From: JALYUA01 sp038229875
GTDB taxonomy: Bacteria > Acidobacteriota > Thermoanaerobaculia > UBA5066 > Gp7-AA6
Reading direction: 5' to 3'
Assembly (NCBI GenBank): GCA_038229875.1
Contig: JBBROA010000051.1
Span: forward strand, 1 to 27,580
DNA length: 27,580 bases
The translations under genes and the position numbers were made by a program. Under the pieces are notes generated by a model that worked only from the letters and a program-made list of their open reading frames with translations, did no database searches and was not told where the DNA came from. Shown here one piece after another: positions 26,141 through 27,580 of this stretch (position 1 is its first letter; each line of letters opens with the position of its first letter).

Positions 26141-26262
26141 TACTTCTCGAAGAAGGGCGTGAAGTCCTTCTGGGTCATGAACTCGAGGCGGTCCGCGGCG
26201 AAGAGCGGCGGGACCGCGAGACACAGGAGCGCGGCGACTCGAAGGCGCCGGAGCAAGGGCAT
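26116..26262 (-). CDS. Small candidate secreted protein (48 aa)
   Basis: Short frame opposite the end of the GWxTD gene, overlapping it by 25 bp. From ATG 26262 it reads MPLLRRLRVAALLCLAVPPL then FAADRLEFMTQKDF and TPFFEKYYWGTALP. That is a convincing Sec signal peptide (basic start, hydrophobic core, FAAD cleavage context) plus a mature tail of about 24 residues rich in Phe/Tyr. Third codon positions are almost all G or C, as in real genes here. No Shine-Dalgarno sequence is evident and no family is recognised. It may be a genuine small protein or the remnant of a longer secreted protein, such as a truncated GWxTD relative. Confidence 0.4.
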   Translation of the reverse strand: MPLLRRLRVAALLCLAVPPLFAADRLEFMTQKDFTPFFEKYYWGTALP

Positions 26263-26309
26263 TGAATCGATTGTCAGGATTCCGCAGGCTAAACAGCCTC
26301 GGCGAGCCG

Positions 26310-26342
26310 AAAAAAAAAGAGCCGCCGGTTGCCCGGCGGCTC
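26310..26342 (-). terminator. Rho-independent terminator for the CHRD gene
   Basis: A perfect 10-bp stem (26319-26328 with 26333-26342, GAGCCGCCGG type) around a 4-nt loop is followed on the minus strand by nine T residues (plus-strand A-run 26310-26318). It lies 24 bp past the stop of the CHRD gene. Confidence 0.93.
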
Positions 26343-26366
26343 CTTTCGTCCGGCAAATCGGTTACG

Positions 26367-27176
26367 TCAGAAAGCGGAAGTGTCGTTCAGGGCCGTCTGC
26401 GTCCCCTGCGGGGCCGCGTACGTCTTGACCGTTCCGGTCGTCAGGTCGGTCACGGTGATCGCGTACGCCACGTCGGACAACGCGCCCGAGAAGAACCAGA
26501 ACTTGCCGTTGACCGCGCGTCCGTCCACGACCTTGACCATCAGCTCCAGGTTGTTCGCGCTGAAGAACCAGAAGGCGCCGGTGTCCCCGGCGAGAGGAAT
26601 CGCCCTGCCGAATCCCGAAGCGGTGGCGGTCTGGAAGGCCACCTGCACCTTGAAGCGGCCCTGGTTCAGGCAGAGCGTCGTCGAATCTCCGAGGCACGTT
26701 CCCACCGCGGTTCCCGGAGAGGCGGAAAGCTGTCCGCGGATCGCGCCACCCGGAAAAGACGTGTTGTGGATGTTCGCGTAGAAGTTGGAAGGATTCGCGA
26801 TGATCTCCCGGATCAGCGAATCATCGACGCCGGTCACCGTGCCGGTCGCGAAGCCATTGTTGAAGGGGGAGTTTAAGGGCACAACGATCTGCCCGTTCAC
26901 GCCCGGCCCGCCCCGGTGGATGTGGGCGGCGGTCGGAGGAGTCGAGATTCCCGTCTCGGTGAGGGTGAACGCCACGGTCCTCGCGGACTCGTCCACCGTC
27001 ACGGTCGCGAAACCCACGGCGGCCGGATCGCCTCCGTTGGGCTCGTTTGAGCCGAGCAGCACCGCGGTGAAGGTCGCGGTGGTCGCCTCGGCGGCCGGGG
27101 AAATGGGACGCGCGACGGCGGCCGCGCCGATGAACCAGACGCAGAGACCGAAAAGGAAAACACCAGATTTCTTCAT
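26367..27176 (-). CDS. Secreted CHRD-domain protein with C-terminal FWFF domain
   Basis: Exported protein of 269 aa with a signal peptide at about 1-23 (MKKSGVFLFGLCVWFIGAAA). The CHRD domain (about 32-155) shows TFTAVLLGSNEPNGGDPAAVGFATV, PTAAHIHRGGPGVNGQIVVPL and NIHNTSFPGGAIRGQL, the hallmark blocks of this domain. The C-terminal domain (about 165-262) shows CLGDSTTLCLNQGRFKVQV, GAFWFFSANNLELMVKVVDG and GKFWFFSGALSDVAYAITVTD. This is a Cys-pair and FWFF module often seen in secreted acidobacterial and myxobacterial proteins; its function is unknown. ATG 27176 has GGGAGGAATC directly upstream, a near-perfect Shine-Dalgarno sequence, which overrules the longer upstream frame. It has its own strong terminator, so it is probably monocistronic. 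Confidence 0.92.
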   Translation of the reverse strand: MKKSGVFLFGLCVWFIGAAAVARPISPAAEATTATFTAVLLGSNEPNGGDPAAVGFATVTVDESARTVAFTLTETGISTPPTAAHIHRGGPGVNGQIVVPLNSPFNNGFATGTVTGVDDSLIREIIANPSNFYANIHNTSFPGGAIRGQLSASPGTAVGTCLGDSTTLCLNQGRFKVQVAFQTATASGFGRAIPLAGDTGAFWFFSANNLELMVKVVDGRAVNGKFWFFSGALSDVAYAITVTDLTTGTVKTYAAPQGTQTALNDTSAF

Positions 27177-27580
27177 GATTCCTCCCGGAAAAAATACGCC
27201 GGAGCCAGGAACGGCCCGAAGCAGCAAAAACGTACCTGCGGGAGGCGCCGTAAGCGAAGTTTTCAGATAACTCTTAAAAGAAGGCCGCGAGCCAAGGATT
27301 GCTTGAACGGGCGCCAGGGACCAGAAAGACCGTCGCTTGAGGCTTCGATCCGCCAGATCGCGGAATCGGTCCCGCCCAACGATCAGGCGAAAACTCATCA
27401 ACGACCCTCGGGCCCCCTCACCCCGACCCTCCTGAGCGCGAGGGGGGGCAAAGCTGCGTTTCCGTCGAGACGGTGGCTACGCTCGCCCCGAGAGGAGTCT
27501 CCCGACCAGAGGGAGGGAGGAGCCTCTCGGGGCGGGAGCCGAAGCGAACGGAGGGACGAGCCGAGCGGTCGAGCCCCCCA
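27177..27580. other. Non-coding stretch upstream of the CHRD gene, with inverted repeats
   Basis: No credible gene was found in these 404 bases. The part next to the CHRD start is the most A/T-rich and probably holds its promoter and leader, but no confident -35/-10 pair was picked. The far part (27400-27580) is G/C-run-rich and repeat-like. CCCCCTC at 27413-27419 pairs with GAGGGGG at 27440-27446. A longer inverted repeat is listed separately. Confidence 0.5.
27484..27534. repeat. 12-bp perfect inverted repeat near window end
   Basis: CGCCCCGAGAGG (27484-27495) is perfectly complementary to CCTCTCGGGGCG (27523-27534). An inner CTCCC/GGGAG pair (27499-27503 with 27511-27515) extends the stem imperfectly. 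No T-run follows on either strand. It may be an intergenic palindromic repeat. Confidence 0.6.

Noticed and set aside
26367..27401. Longer CHRD protein form starting at 27401
   Set aside because: It would bury the signal peptide 75 residues inside the protein, and the ATG at 27176 has a near-perfect ribosome-binding site.

Overview
ORGANISM. The window is high-GC chromosomal DNA with dense, mostly single-copy bacterial housekeeping genes. The gene content suggests a diderm (Gram-negative-type) bacterium, most likely an Acidobacteriota lineage of the Thermoanaerobaculia/Vicinamibacteria type. It has an outer-membrane porin, a UB2H-containing PBP1b-type murein synthase, a GWxTD-domain secreted protein, a CHRD protein with a C-terminal FWFF-rich domain, and TPR/FG-GAP secreted proteins. 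The phylum assignment is inference; no rRNA gene is present. LAYOUT. Positions 1-10328 (all minus strand) hold a proteostasis and core-function cluster. In transcription order it is tig, clpP, clpX, lon, engB, rho and a PBP1b-like bifunctional penicillin-binding protein cut by the window edge. The order trigger factor, Clp, Lon, EngB is classically conserved, for example tig-clpX-lonB-lonA-ysxC in Bacillus subtilis. Positions 10473-12023 (minus) hold a secreted subtilisin-family protease. Positions 12122-15930 (plus) hold a GT-C-like membrane protein with C-terminal TPRs, then a secreted TPR plus FG-GAP beta-propeller protein. A tRNA-Leu(UAG), a Crp/Fnr-type regulator and a large polytopic membrane protein follow on the minus strand (16122-19197). 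Positions 19396-21070 hold two broken SAM-dependent methyltransferase genes facing each other. Positions 21117-22587 hold a single-domain response regulator and a soluble histidine kinase whose 3' ends overlap tail to tail. Positions 22684-25365 hold an atypical Nramp-family transporter convergent with an OprB-like porin. The window ends with a GWxTD protein, a tiny antisense candidate gene, a CHRD protein with a textbook terminator, and about 400 bp of repeat-bearing non-coding DNA. HOW IT FITS TOGETHER. The first 10 kb encodes nascent-chain folding (trigger factor), ATP-dependent proteolysis (ClpXP, Lon), ribosome assembly (EngB), transcription termination (Rho) and cell-wall synthesis. The rest is a mix of secreted, envelope and signalling genes with no clear single pathway. 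REPEATS. The most distinctive signal is non-coding: 7-bp-period tandem repeats sit at many gene junctions, twice as inverted arms that can form long hairpins. A separate 30-32-bp array with a small, apparently covarying hairpin begins at the lon stop codon and runs across the possible starts of engB. No CRISPR array, transposase, prophage or recognisable defence system was seen.
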